A stretch of 64,000 nt of DNA from Pseudooceanicola nanhaiensis (GCF_020171315.1 NZ_JAIUZP010000004.1:310001-374000), one strand, 5' to 3'. Shown: positions 54,301 through 62,974, numbered from the stretch's first letter. A program made the numbers and translations. Notes: generated by a model from the letters alone, not told the origin.

Positions 54301-55134
54301 ATGATGGCTTTTGCGCTGTTGGGATTACTTGGTATTGGCCTTATTTTCTGGGCCGACGGGAGCGATGACTCCGATACGGACACCCCCGAAGAGAACGAAA
54401 ACGGCCTGACCCGCTTCGACGGAACCGACGAGGATGACCAGATCCTCGGCACCGACGGCGCCGACCGGATGCTGGCCGAGGACGGGCAGGATCTGCTGGC
54501 CGGCCTCGATGGCGACGACCTCCTGAACGGTGGCGACGGCGACGACCTGCTGATCGGCAACAAGGGCGACGACACGCTGCGTGGCGCTGACGGCGATGAC
54601 ATCCTCATCGGCGGTGCGGGCGTCGATTCCCTGATCGGTGGCGATGGCGACGACCTCATCTATTCGGCCGAATTCGTCGATGACGAGGCCCTCGTCGAGA
54701 TCCTCGGCCGTGACCAGCCGACCACCTACGAAGAGCTGGAAGAGATCGACCGGGACATCGTTCAGGCGCTCTCGCCCGACGGGAAGACCGGCGTGGTCGA
54801 GGAAGGCGACATCGTGTCCGGTGGCGACGGCGAGGACCTGATCGTGGCGGGCAATGGCGACAGCATTGCCTCGGGCGACGGCGAGGACCTGATCGTTCTG
54901 GGCGACTGGCTGGAGGGGGGCGCACCGGTGGTGGTGACCGACCACGACCCGGAGAACCAGGACATCTACGAGTTCTCCTACGCCGCCGGGTCGACGGAGC
55001 CCACGCTCACCTTCGATCTGGACGAGGACGGCCACGCCCATGTCTATGCCGACGGCGCCGAGGTGCTGATCGTGCAGAACGCGGGCGAGGACTTCAGCCT
55101 CGGCATCTTCTCGACCTCGCAGCGCGCGGCCTGA
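54301..55134 (+). CDS. Small RTX-repeat protein with N-terminal membrane helix
   Basis: This 277-residue acidic protein begins with a hydrophobic segment (MMAFALLGLLGIGLIFWADG, residues 1-20), then an acidic spacer and about seven RTX-type nonapeptides (GGDGDDLLIG, GADGDDILIG and similar, about residues 45-125, with two more at 170-195). A C-terminal beta-rich domain follows. The helix suggests it stays anchored in the inner membrane or is exported through Sec rather than by type I secretion, which is unusual for RTX repeats. AAGGAG lies before the start. It has its own terminator. Calcium binding is implied by the repeats; function is unknown. Confidence 0.8.
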   Translation: MMAFALLGLLGIGLIFWADGSDDSDTDTPEENENGLTRFDGTDEDDQILGTDGADRMLAEDGQDLLAGLDGDDLLNGGDGDDLLIGNKGDDTLRGADGDDILIGGAGVDSLIGGDGDDLIYSAEFVDDEALVEILGRDQPTTYEELEEIDRDIVQALSPDGKTGVVEEGDIVSGGDGEDLIVAGNGDSIASGDGEDLIVLGDWLEGGAPVVVTDHDPENQDIYEFSYAAGSTEPTLTFDLDEDGHAHVYADGAEVLIVQNAGEDFSLGIFSTSQRAA

Positions 55135-55157
55135 CGCGAGCGCCCTGCACCGGATCG

Positions 55158-55185
55158 ACGCCCCCGGCCCCGCCGGGGGCGTTTT
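55158..55185 (+). terminator. Rho-independent terminator after small RTX gene
   Basis: ACGCCCCCGG (55158-55167) and CCGGGGGCGT (55173-55182) form a perfect 10-bp stem with a 5-nt loop and are followed by TTT. It lies 24 bp after the stop. Confidence 0.92.
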
Positions 55186-55275
55186 CCGTTCCGCCTCAGC
55201 CCCTGCCGTGCGACCAGTTGCGCCCCGCCGCGCCCCGCCCTACCCTCGCCCGCAGGGAGAACGCGCGGAGGCCCC

Positions 55276-55701
55276 ATGAGCGACGACACGAACCAGCATG
55301 CGGCTGCCTGCCACTGCGGCACCGTTCAGTTCCGGGTCCGGCTTGAGAGCGGTTTCGACAGCGCCCGGCGCTGCACCTGTTCCTACTGCAGGATGCGCGG
55401 GGCCATCGCCGTCTCGGCCCGGCTGGACGACATCACCTTCATCGCGGGCGAGGAAAACCTCGCGCTCTACCAGTTCAACACCGGCACGGCGAAGCACTAC
55501 TTCTGCAAGACCTGCGGGATCTACACCCACCACCAGCGCCGTTCGAACCCGCAGCAATACGGGATCAACGTTGCGGTGCTCGAAGGGGTCAGCCCCTTCG
55601 ACTTCCCCGAGGTGCCGGTGATGGACGGCATTTCGCACCCCTCGGACGGCGCGGGCGGGCCGCGGGTGGCCGGCATCCTGCGGTTCGAGCCCTCCGCCTG
55701 A
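55276..55701 (+). CDS. GFA-family (glutathione-dependent formaldehyde-activating-like) protein
   Basis: This 141-residue protein has the GFA/CENP-V zinc-binding fold. The ligands are seen in CHCGTVQF (about residues 13-20), CTCSYCRM (about 35-42) and FCKTCGIYTHH (about 77-87). The founding member was described as accelerating the reaction of formaldehyde with glutathione, but most homologues, including this one, have no proven role. GCGCGGAGG precedes the ATG. It converges on the enoyl-CoA hydratase gene. Confidence 0.87.
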   Translation: MSDDTNQHAAACHCGTVQFRVRLESGFDSARRCTCSYCRMRGAIAVSARLDDITFIAGEENLALYQFNTGTAKHYFCKTCGIYTHHQRRSNPQQYGINVAVLEGVSPFDFPEVPVMDGISHPSDGAGGPRVAGILRFEPSA

Positions 55702-55714
55702 GCCCCGGAACGAC

Positions 55715-55745
55715 AAACGCCCCCGGCCCAAGGGCGGAGGCGTTT
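55715..55745. terminator. Bidirectional terminator-like structure between convergent genes
   Basis: AAACGCC (55715-55721) pairs with GGCGTTT (55739-55745), enclosing a second stem GCCC-AA-GGGC. A further GGCCC-CTTC-GGGCC lies just after. It separates the GFA gene from the minus-strand enoyl-CoA hydratase gene. Confidence 0.5.
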
Positions 55746-55786
55746 CGAGGCCCCTTCGGGCCCGTGATGACAACACGGTGCGGGCC

Positions 55787-56563
55787 TCAGCGGCCCTCAA
55801 ACTTGGCGGGGCGTTTTTCGAGGAAGGCCACGACGCCCTCCTTGAAGTCGCGGCTCTTGCCCGCGGTGCCCTGCAGCTTGCCCTCCAGCGCGATCTGCGC
55901 CTCGAGGTCATGGCTCCAGTTCTCGCGGATTGCCTGTTTCACGAAGCCATAGGCCAGCGTCGGCCCCTGCGCCAGATGGGCGGCGCGCGCCTGCCACTGG
56001 GCCTCGAAGGCGTCATCGGCGACGCATTCCCAGATCATGCCCCAGGCGTCGGCCTGTTTCGCGCTGATCTTCTCGGCGAAGAGCGCGGCGCCCATGGCCT
56101 TGGGCCCGCCCATGGAGCGCGGCATCCAGTAGGTGCCGCCCGCGTCGGGGATCAGGCCGATCCGGGTGAAGGCCTGCATGAAATAGGCGCTCTCGGTCGC
56201 GATCACCACGTCGGCGCAAAGCGCAAGGTTCGCCCCCGCCCCGGCGGCGGCCCCGTTCACCGCGGCGATGGTGGGCACGGCGCAATTGGCGATCGCCCGC
56301 AGCATGGGGGCGTATTCGTCGCGCAGGGTGCGCTCCAGATCCGGGTTCGCGATATCGCCCTTGTCGGTCAGGTCCTGACCGGAACAGAAGGCCCGGCCCG
56401 AGGCCGTCAGAACCACCACGCGGGCCTGTGTCTCCGCCGCGCCGAAGGCATGGGTGATCTCGGCCCGCATCCGCGTGTTGAGCGCGTTCATCACCTCGGG
56501 CCGGTTCAGCCGCACCACGGCGACCCCGTCCGTCACGGTCAGCGTGATCGTCTCGTAATCCAT
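55787..56563 (-). CDS. Enoyl-CoA hydratase/isomerase (PaaG-like)
   Basis: This 258-residue crotonase-fold protein shows the oxyanion segments CSGQDLTD (about residues 60-67) and NGAAAGAGANLALCADVVIA (about 102-121), and GLIPDAGGTYWMPRSMGG (about 135-152). The IPDAGG Asp and lack of Glu at the usual hydratase positions make it most like PaaG, the ring 1,2-epoxyphenylacetyl-CoA isomerase, rather than a standard beta-oxidation hydratase. No other phenylacetate genes are present, so its role here is open. Upstream is a 14-bp tandem duplication. Confidence 0.83.
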   Translation of the reverse strand: MDYETITLTVTDGVAVVRLNRPEVMNALNTRMRAEITHAFGAAETQARVVVLTASGRAFCSGQDLTDKGDIANPDLERTLRDEYAPMLRAIANCAVPTIAAVNGAAAGAGANLALCADVVIATESAYFMQAFTRIGLIPDAGGTYWMPRSMGGPKAMGAALFAEKISAKQADAWGMIWECVADDAFEAQWQARAAHLAQGPTLAYGFVKQAIRENWSHDLEAQIALEGKLQGTAGKSRDFKEGVVAFLEKRPAKFEGR

Positions 56564-56592
56564 TGATGTCCTCCCTCTGAGCGCCCTGACCC

Positions 56593-56620
56593 TGTGTGCC
56601 TGTCTCTGTGTGCCTGTCTC
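56593..56620. repeat. 14-bp tandem duplication
   Basis: TGTGTGCCTGTCTC occurs twice in direct succession (56593-56606 and 56607-56620), in the leader upstream of the enoyl-CoA hydratase gene. It looks like a slippage duplication. Confidence 0.85.
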
Positions 56621-56710
56621 TGGCGGGCGGGCTGCGCCGCATCCAAGCGCATTCCGCCGCCCGGGCCAAGGGGGCCCGCGCCGGAACGGGGCGTCACTTG
56701 CCCGCGCGGA

Positions 56711-57196
56711 TCAGTCCTTGAGGAGTTCCTTGAGACGCGCCTCTTCCTCGGCGGAGAGGCCGGCCTCGGCGGTGGCGGCGGCGGTGGAACGGCGGCGCAG
56801 AAAGACGCCCGCGATCCCAAGGCCCGCGATCAGCATCAGCGGCCCCGCGCCCCAGAGCAGCCAGTTGGCCCCGCCCGTGCGCGGGTTCAACAGCACGTAT
56901 TCGCCGTAGCGCGCAACGAGGAAGTCCTTCACCTCCTCGTTGCTGTCCCCGGCGACGATCCGTTCGCGCACCAGAAGGCGCAGGTCGCGGGCGAGGTCGG
57001 CGTTGCTGTCGTCGATGTTCTCGTTCCGGCAGACGAGGCAGCGCAGGTCCTTGGAGACCTCGCGCGCGCGCGCCTCCTGCGCCGGGTCGGACAGCATCTC
57101 GTCCGGCTGGACCGCACGGGCGGGCGTCGCGAGAGACAGGCCCACGGACAGGCCAAGCGAGAGGCAGAGCGTCAGGGTTGCAAGCAGCCGTTTCAT
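56711..57196 (-). CDS. ccmH: Cytochrome c-type biogenesis protein CcmH
   Basis: This 161-residue thioredoxin-like accessory protein keeps apocytochrome c cysteines reduced for heme ligation. It has a signal peptide/membrane start (about residues 3-28), the redox motif RCLVCRNENIDDSNADLARDLR (LRCxxC, about 52-57) and a C-terminal membrane helix (about 104-126). Its start overlaps the ccmF stop (ATGA at 57196-57193). A CcmI gene is not seen downstream. Confidence 0.92.
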   Translation of the reverse strand: MKRLLATLTLCLSLGLSVGLSLATPARAVQPDEMLSDPAQEARAREVSKDLRCLVCRNENIDDSNADLARDLRLLVRERIVAGDSNEEVKDFLVARYGEYVLLNPRTGGANWLLWGAGPLMLIAGLGIAGVFLRRRSTAAATAEAGLSAEEEARLKELLKD

Positions 57197-59160
57197 TCCG
57201 CGGGCACCCCCTGCGGCGCGGCCTTGCGGGCGCCCGCCGCCACGCGGTAGCGCCGGTCGGAGAGGCTGAGCGCGCCCCCGAAGGCCATGAGCAGCGCGCC
57301 GAGCCAGATCCAGTTCGCCAGCGGCTTCACGTAGGAGCGCATGGCCCAGCCTCCGCCCGCCTGCGGATCGCCGATTGCGACGTAGATGTCGCGGAAGAAG
57401 CCGTTGTCGATCCCGGCCTCGGTCGTGGGCATCCGCGCCACGGGGTAGAAGCGTTTCTCGGGGTCGAGCATGCCGACGGTGCGGCCGTTCTTCTCGATCC
57501 GGATGTGGCCCATGGTCGAGACGTAGTTCGGCCCCTGCACCCGCTCCACGCCTTCCAGCGTCAGGGCATAGGCGCCAACCTCGAAGGTGTCGCCCTCCTG
57601 CACCACGCGGATGTCCTCGAGCTGCCAGGCCAGCATGCCGGCGATGCCCATCATGGTGACGCCGAGCCCTGCGTGGGCCACGGCCTTGCCCCAGTCGGCG
57701 CGCGGCAGCCGACGCAGGCGGCCCAGACGGCCCCCGCCCCGGCCGGTGCGCGACCAGATGTCTATCAGGCTGCCCGCGACAAGCCACGATCCCAGCATGA
57801 GGCCGATGGGGCCAAGCGCGCTGCGCTCGCTCTGCATCGCCCAGGTCAGCGCGCCCACGGCCACGGCCAGCACCATGGCGGGCACCAGCATCCGCGCCAC
57901 GCGGCCCAGCTTGCCGCGCTTCCACGGCAGCAGCGCGCCGAAGGGCAGGATCACCCCGATGGCGATCATGAAGGGCGTGAAGGCCATGTTGAAGAACGGC
58001 TCCCCCACGGAGAGCTTGCGCCCGAAGGCCAGTTCCGCCACCAGCGGCCAGATCGTGCCCACGAAGACCACGAAGGCCGCCACGCCCAGCAGGATGTTGT
58101 TGAAGACGAGGCCGCTTTCCCGGCTGACAAGGCTGAAGACCCCGCGGGAGGAGAGCACATCCGCCCGGAAGGCGAAGAGTGTCAGCGCCCCGCCCATGAA
58201 CACCGCGAGGATCAGCAGCAGGAAGACGCCGCGTTCGGGATCATTGGCGAAGGCATGGACCGAGGTGATCACGCCAGAGCGGGTGATGAACGCCCCGATC
58301 AGCGAGAAGCCGAAGGCGATGATCGCCAGCAGCACGGTCCAGCTTTTCAGGCTTTCGCGTTTTTCCACCACGATGGCGGAATGCAGCAGGGCCGCCGCGA
58401 TGAGCCAGGGCATGAAGGAAGCGTTTTCGACCGGGTCCCAGAACCAGAAGCCGCCCCAGCCAAGCTCGTAATAGGCCCACCAGGAGCCGAGCGCGATGCC
58501 GATGGTCAGGAAGATCCACGCAGCCAGCGTCCAGGGCCGCACCCAGCGGCCCCATGCGGCATCCACCCGCCCCTCGATCAGCGCCGCCACGGCGAAGGAG
58601 AAGGACATCGAGAGGCCCACGTAGCCGAGGTAGAGGAACGGCGGGTGGAAGGCCAGGCCCGGGTCCTGCAGCAGCGGGTTCAGGTCGTGCCCGTCGAAGG
58701 GCGGAACCGCGAGGCGCAGGAAGGGGTTCGAGGTGAAGAGCAGGAAGGCGAGAAAGGCCGCGCCGATCATCCCCTGCACCGCCAGCACGCGGGCCTTGAG
58801 CGTCGGCGGCAGGTTCGATCCGAACCACGAGACCGCCGCCCCGAAGAGCGCCACGATCAGCACCCAGAGCAGCATCGAGCCCTCGTGATTCCCCCAGACG
58901 CCGGTCACCTTGTAGAGCATCGGCTTGAGCGAGTGGGAGTTGTTCACCACCAGCAGCAGCGAGAAGTCCGAGGTGACGAAGGCATAGGTGAGCGCCGCGA
59001 AACTGAAGGCGATCAGCAGGAACTGGGCATTTGCCGCCGGTTCCGCGGCGGACATCCAGCCGGGCACGCGCCGCGCCGCGCCGATCAGCGGCACGAAGGA
59101 TTGAAACAGCGCGACCGCGAAGGCCAGCACGAGGGCGAAGTGACCGAGTTCCGTAAACAT
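57193..59160 (-). CDS. ccmF: Heme lyase CcmF
   Basis: This 655-residue integral membrane protein is the CcmF component of the System I heme ligation complex. It has about 15 helices, the tryptophan-rich WWD motif in WGGFWFWDPVENASFMPWL (about residues 232-250), and conserved histidines (VWGNHEGSMLLW near 118, HPPFLYLGYVG). The start at 59160 is chosen because MFTELGHFAL is the usual N-terminus; an in-frame extension to 59223 is unlikely. It is co-translated with ccmH and follows a 208-bp gap after the lysis pair. Confidence 0.95.
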   Translation of the reverse strand: MFTELGHFALVLAFAVALFQSFVPLIGAARRVPGWMSAAEPAANAQFLLIAFSFAALTYAFVTSDFSLLLVVNNSHSLKPMLYKVTGVWGNHEGSMLLWVLIVALFGAAVSWFGSNLPPTLKARVLAVQGMIGAAFLAFLLFTSNPFLRLAVPPFDGHDLNPLLQDPGLAFHPPFLYLGYVGLSMSFSFAVAALIEGRVDAAWGRWVRPWTLAAWIFLTIGIALGSWWAYYELGWGGFWFWDPVENASFMPWLIAAALLHSAIVVEKRESLKSWTVLLAIIAFGFSLIGAFITRSGVITSVHAFANDPERGVFLLLILAVFMGGALTLFAFRADVLSSRGVFSLVSRESGLVFNNILLGVAAFVVFVGTIWPLVAELAFGRKLSVGEPFFNMAFTPFMIAIGVILPFGALLPWKRGKLGRVARMLVPAMVLAVAVGALTWAMQSERSALGPIGLMLGSWLVAGSLIDIWSRTGRGGGRLGRLRRLPRADWGKAVAHAGLGVTMMGIAGMLAWQLEDIRVVQEGDTFEVGAYALTLEGVERVQGPNYVSTMGHIRIEKNGRTVGMLDPEKRFYPVARMPTTEAGIDNGFFRDIYVAIGDPQAGGGWAMRSYVKPLANWIWLGALLMAFGGALSLSDRRYRVAAGARKAAPQGVPAE

Positions 59161-59368
59161 GCCCCGCTTATAGGGCCAGCGGGGCGCGGCGGTAAAACGC
59201 TTTCCGCGCGGGAGGTCGTTCACATTGTCGCGGCTGGCGGGGTTGGGGATGGGCGCCTCTGGTCCGGTCTCACCGGGTCAGTTCCTCCGACCCGGCTTCG
59301 CTCTTTGGCGCTTGCGAGCGGCAGCGGTCACGATCCCTTCCCCGCTCTCGCGCCTGCGCCCACCTCCC

Positions 59369-59878
59369 CTATCCGCGCTCGTGCCGCCACGCCTCCAGCG
59401 CGGGGTTCGGCGCCGTCTCCTGCCCGGCAGGGCCCTCCTCTGCCGGTGCGCGCGCCTGAAGCCCCAGCCGCAGGGCCGAGGCGGCAAGGTCGCGCTGGAA
59501 GGCCTGCCCCTGCCACTGGTGGCGCGCCCCGAAGTAGAAGGAGATCACCGCCCCCATCAGCCACCAGAGCGCCTCGGGCACCACGGCAAGCGCCGCCATC
59601 CGCGTGGCGAACCACGCAGGGCTCACCATCGCCGAGACGAAAAGCCCGATGGTGCCAAGCGCCAGCAACGGGCGTGGCAGGCGGTTCAGCCCGTCGATGA
59701 CGCTGTCGAACACAGTGCGGCGCGGGGTGAACTCGGCGGCGAATTGCTCCAGCGCCGCGGCCCGGCCCTCGTGGTCGCGCAGGGCGCCCGCCTCGGTGTT
59801 CTCGCGAAAGACCTCGATCGTCTCGCGCAGGACATTGGCCCCGCGCCCCAGCGGCAGCCCCAGCAGGCGGTCGATCAT
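59369..59878 (-). CDS. Holin-like small membrane protein (3-TM holin family)
   Basis: This 169-residue protein has an amphipathic N-terminal half and two to three hydrophobic segments at about residues 70-90, 93-115 and 105-120 (LLALGTIGLFVSAMV and LWWLMGAVISFYFG), and ends in a charged tail. It immediately follows the GH108 endolysin gene, overlapping its stop by ATGA at 59878-59875; an ATG at 59884 is an equally possible start. The holin + muramidase pair is the usual lysis module of phages and gene transfer agents. In Rhodobacter a homologous pair releases gene transfer agent particles; that role here is inferred. Confidence 0.75.
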   Translation of the reverse strand: MIDRLLGLPLGRGANVLRETIEVFRENTEAGALRDHEGRAAALEQFAAEFTPRRTVFDSVIDGLNRLPRPLLALGTIGLFVSAMVSPAWFATRMAALAVVPEALWWLMGAVISFYFGARHQWQGQAFQRDLAASALRLGLQARAPAEEGPAGQETAPNPALEAWRHERG

Positions 59879-60489
59879 CCCCATGCCGCCACCCGCGCCC
59901 GAAAGTCCCTGTCGCTCAGATGATAGGCCGGGCTGATGAATTCCTCGGCCCGGCGAATCCAGCCACCCTTGCCGCCCGTGCGGGTGCGGGCGTACTTGCG
60001 GCTGGCAGGCCGCCGGTCGGCAATCTGGAAGTAGTAGTTTCGCCGCGCGATGCCGTAGGCGTCGGCGATATGCTCGGGCGCGGCCCCGGCTGCCGCCTGC
60101 GCCGCCGCAACTGTCTGCGGGCCGATCACCCCGTCCACCGCCACGGGCCAGCCCATCTGGCAGAGCAGCCGCTGCAGGATCATCACCGCCTGCGCGCCCG
60201 CGTTGACATACATGTCGAAGACCGTCGGCCAGAGCACCTCGGGCAGCTGTCCCAGCCCCGGCGCCTCGAAGTAATCCGTCAGGAAAATCTCGACCGCCTG
60301 CGCCCGGCTCAGCGCCCGCACGTCGGCGCGATCCACCCGGCCATCGCCGGTCAGGTCCCGCCCCAGCCGCCGCAGCGTGTGGATCGTCACCCCGTGGTTG
60401 GTCGCCCCGCCCGGATCGTCCGGGTCATCGACGTAGCCGCCTTCGCGGGCCACGATCTCCTCGGCCAGTTGCCGCACATCCCTTGCCAT
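59875..60489 (-). CDS. Holin-associated N-acetylmuramidase (GH108 endolysin)
   Basis: This 204-residue peptidoglycan hydrolase has the GH108 catalytic domain with VAREGGYVDDPDDPGGATNHGVT (catalytic Glu in REGGY, about residue 15) and a C-terminal PG_binding_3 peptidoglycan-binding domain with VDGVIGPQTVAAAQ. The start at 60489 is set by the terminator stem immediately ahead, whose GGGGG arm also serves as the only Shine-Dalgarno-like sequence; a GTG at 60516 would fall inside the stem. There is no signal sequence, as expected if the holin lets it reach the wall. It lies between ccmE and ccmF and is followed by the holin gene. Confidence 0.85.
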   Translation of the reverse strand: MARDVRQLAEEIVAREGGYVDDPDDPGGATNHGVTIHTLRRLGRDLTGDGRVDRADVRALSRAQAVEIFLTDYFEAPGLGQLPEVLWPTVFDMYVNAGAQAVMILQRLLCQMGWPVAVDGVIGPQTVAAAQAAAGAAPEHIADAYGIARRNYYFQIADRRPASRKYARTRTGGKGGWIRRAEEFISPAYHLSDRDFRARVAAWG

Positions 60490-60522
60490 AAAAGAAAACC
60501 CCCGTGCGATGTACACGGGGGT
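60490..60522 (-). terminator. Strong terminator between ccmE and endolysin, overlapping endolysin translation start region
   Basis: Read on the minus strand, ACCCCCGTG (60522-60514) pairs perfectly with CACGGGGGT (60506-60498) and the stem is followed by TTTCTTTT (60497-60490). The endolysin start codon begins at the very next base (60489). The GGGGG of the 3' arm is also the best ribosome-binding site for that start, so the structure could limit both transcription into, and translation of, the lysis genes. Confidence 0.88.
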
Positions 60523-60552
60523 CAGCTTGCGTTTGCAGGGTTAACGGATCGC

Positions 60553-61023
60553 TCAGCTACCGCTCGCCCCTTTGGTCGACGGCTTGTTCGGGTCCTCGTA
60601 GACGCCCTGTTCCTTCAGCGCGTCGATGACCTCTTTCGGCATGTAGCTTTCGTCGTGTTTGGCAAGGATTTCGGTCGCTTGGAAGACGCCGTTCACCCAG
60701 CGGCCGGTGCCGATCATGCCCTGTCCCTCGTCAAAGAGATCGGGCAGCAGGCCGTTGTAGACCACCTGCACCGTCGCCCCACCATCGGTGACAGAGAAGC
60801 GGATCACGTCACCCTGACCGCGCTGCAGGCTGCCCTCCTCCACCAGCCCGCCGAGGCGAAAGGTCTCGGAGGCGGAGGGCGGCGCTTCCACCACCTGCGA
60901 GGGGGAGCGGAAGAAGTTGATCCCGTCGCGCATCGCGTAGCCGATCAGCCCCGTGGAGATCACGAGGGCCACCACCGCGAGCGCGATGATCTGGATGCGA
61001 CGTTTCTTCTTCAGCCCCTTCAT
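60553..61023 (-). CDS. ccmE: Cytochrome c maturation protein CcmE (heme chaperone)
   Basis: This 156-residue periplasmic heme chaperone has an N-terminal membrane anchor (about residues 9-30), a beta-barrel OB fold and the covalent heme site in LAKHDESYMPKE (His about 122, Tyr about 126). It receives heme from CcmABCD and passes it to the CcmF/H lyase. argC lies upstream on the same strand with a 24-bp gap, so ccmE may be cotranscribed with argC. A strong terminator ends its transcript just before the endolysin gene. Confidence 0.93.
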   Translation of the reverse strand: MKGLKKKRRIQIIALAVVALVISTGLIGYAMRDGINFFRSPSQVVEAPPSASETFRLGGLVEEGSLQRGQGDVIRFSVTDGGATVQVVYNGLLPDLFDEGQGMIGTGRWVNGVFQATEILAKHDESYMPKEVIDALKEQGVYEDPNKPSTKGASGS

Positions 61024-61047
61024 CGGACCCTCTCTTGCAGTGCGGCC

Positions 61048-62076
61048 TTACGGGAAGAGCGGCGCGAGCATCAGGCCCGCGGTCTCGTCCAGACCCAGCA
61101 TCAGGTTGGCGTTCTGGATCGCCTGACCGGACGACCCCTTGCACAGGTTGTCGAGCACGGTGACGATGATCGCCCGCCCCTCGATCCGGTCCGCCGTCAC
61201 GCCGATATGCACGAAGTTGGAGCCGCGCACGTCATGGCTGGAGGGCGTTTCGCCGAAGGGCAGCACTTCGATAAACGGCTCATCCGCATAGGCGCCTTGA
61301 AGTGCATCAAAGACAGCCTGCGGCGCGCCCTTGACGTAGGCCGTGCACAGGATGCCGCGGTTGGCGGGGATCAGGTGGGGCGTGAACTGCACCTTCACCG
61401 GTTCGCCCGCGAGTTTCGAGAACTCCTGATCGAACTCGCCAAGGTGCCGGTGCTTGCCACCGACGGAATAGGCGTTGTAGCCCTCGCTCAACTCGGCGTG
61501 GAGGATGTTCTCCTTCAGCGAGCGGCCCGCGCCGGAGACGGCGCATTTCATGTCGAGGATGATGTCATCCAGCGCGATGATCCCGGCGCTGATCAGCGGG
61601 CGCAGGGTGAACTGGCCGGTGGCCGCGTTGCAGCCCGTGCCCGCCACGAGGCGCGCCTTGGCGATCTCGTCCCGGTAGAATTCGGTCAGGCCATAGACGG
61701 CCTCGGCCTGCTGTTCGAGCGCGATATGGGGGTTGCCGTACCACTTCTCGTATTCCTCGGGGTCCCGCAGCCGGAAGTCGGCCGAGAGGTCCACGATCTT
61801 GAGATCCTTGGGCAATTCCCGGATCACCGCCTGCGAGGTCTTATGCGGCAGGGCGCAGAAGGCGAGGTCGATCTTGGAGAAGTCGATCTCCTCGATCTTC
61901 ACGAGGTCGGGCAGGTGCATGTGGCGCAGGAAGGGGAACACCTCGGCCATCGACATGCCGGCCTTGCGCTCGGCCGCGAGGGCCGCGATTTCCATGTCCG
62001 GATGCGAGGCGATCAGGCGGACGAGTTCCGCCCCGGTGTACCCGGATGCGCCGAGGATTGCGATTTGCTTTGCCAT
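61048..62076 (-). CDS. argC: N-acetyl-gamma-glutamyl-phosphate reductase
   Basis: This 342-residue enzyme catalyses the third step of arginine synthesis. The NADP-binding Rossmann motif [14 protein letters not shown] opens the protein, and the phosphate/dimer region [30 protein letters not shown] and [15 protein letters not shown] are typical. The active-site Cys lies in [10 protein letters not shown] (about residue 152) rather than the common GCYPT; I believe this form is normal in this lineage. It overlaps no neighbour; ccmE follows after 24 bp. Confidence 0.93.
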   Translation of the reverse strand: MAKQIAILGASGYTGAELVRLIASHPDMEIAALAAERKAGMSMAEVFPFLRHMHLPDLVKIEEIDFSKIDLAFCALPHKTSQAVIRELPKDLKIVDLSADFRLRDPEEYEKWYGNPHIALEQQAEAVYGLTEFYRDEIAKARLVAGTGCNAATGQFTLRPLISAGIIALDDIILDMKCAVSGAGRSLKENILHAELSEGYNAYSVGGKHRHLGEFDQEFSKLAGEPVKVQFTPHLIPANRGILCTAYVKGAPQAVFDALQGAYADEPFIEVLPFGETPSSHDVRGSNFVHIGVTADRIEGRAIIVTVLDNLCKGSSGQAIQNANLMLGLDETAGLMLAPLFP

Positions 62077-62154
62077 TGGGTCAGGCCCTCTCGATAGCCC
62101 TCATCGGGCATTCAGAATTTAGAATAAGTCTTGGGGGACGTCCACGGGGACGGG

Positions 62155-62967
62155 TCAGGCTGGCAGGAACGTGATTTGTCGTCGCAGGAACTGCGTCGCG
62201 TTGTTCGAGACCTTGCGCGTGTCGCCGGTGGTCAGGAAGAGGCTCTCCTCCCCCGGGCCGACCATGGCGGGATGCCGCTTGAGGTAATCCTCCAGCGAGG
62301 CGGCCACCAGCTGGGCCTGCGAATAGACGGTCACGTCGGGACCGAGCGCTTCCTGGAAGATGTCCAGCATCAGCGGGTAATGGGTGCAGCCGAGGATCGC
62401 GGCCTGCGGCCGGGGCATCTTGCGCCGCAGCGCATCCACATGGCCGCGCACGAGGACTTCGGCAAGGATCAGGTCGCCCTCCTCGATCGCATCCACGAGA
62501 CCGCCGCAGGCCTGCGCCTCGACGTCGACGCCGATGGCGCGGAAGGCTAGCTCGCGCTGGAAGGCCCGGCTGGCGACCGTCGCGGGGGTGGCGAAGAGCG
62601 CCACATGTTCCACCGCCACCTCCCGCGGGGGCGAGTTGTCGCCCCACTGGCGTTCGGTCAGCGCCTCGATCAGCGGCACGAAGACACCCAGCACCCGCTT
62701 GTCGGTGGGCACCCAGCCTTCCTGCATCCGGCGCAGGGCCGCGGCAGAGGCCGTGTTGCAGGCCAGAATCACCAGATCGCAGCCCGCCTCGAAGAGACGC
62801 GCGCAGCCCCGGGTCGTCAGCTCGTAGATGTCATCGGCGTCGCGTACGCCGTAGGGCGCGTTCGCGTTGTCGCCGTAATAGACGAAGGGCACGTCGGGCA
62901 ATTGCCGCGACGCTGCATCCAGAACGGTCAGCCCACCAAGGCCGCTATCGAAGATGCCAACCGCCAT
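62155..62967 (-). CDS. murI: Glutamate racemase
   Basis: This 270-residue cofactor-independent racemase supplies D-glutamate for peptidoglycan. The two catalytic cysteines are seen in [13 protein letters not shown] (about residue 70) and [11 protein letters not shown] (about 193), with the substrate segment [12 protein letters not shown] at the start. It begins 7 bp after the stop of the PlsC-type acyltransferase gene, so the two are probably cotranscribed. Confidence 0.95.
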   Translation of the reverse strand: MAVGIFDSGLGGLTVLDAASRQLPDVPFVYYGDNANAPYGVRDADDIYELTTRGCARLFEAGCDLVILACNTASAAALRRMQEGWVPTDKRVLGVFVPLIEALTERQWGDNSPPREVAVEHVALFATPATVASRAFQRELAFRAIGVDVEAQACGGLVDAIEEGDLILAEVLVRGHVDALRRKMPRPQAAILGCTHYPLMLDIFQEALGPDVTVYSQAQLVAASLEDYLKRHPAMVGPGEESLFLTTGDTRKVSNNATQFLRRQITFLPA

Positions 62968-62974
62968 CCCTTTG

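Noticed and set aside
59369-60489. A prophage or prophage remnant.
   Set aside because: Only holin and endolysin are present; there are no integrase, capsid, portal, tail or repressor genes and no attachment repeats, and composition matches the surroundings.
61048-62076. A mutated active site in ArgC (GTGCNAAT instead of GCYPT).
   Set aside because: The catalytic cysteine is retained and the rest of the enzyme is typical; I believe this variant is normal in Rhodobacteraceae.
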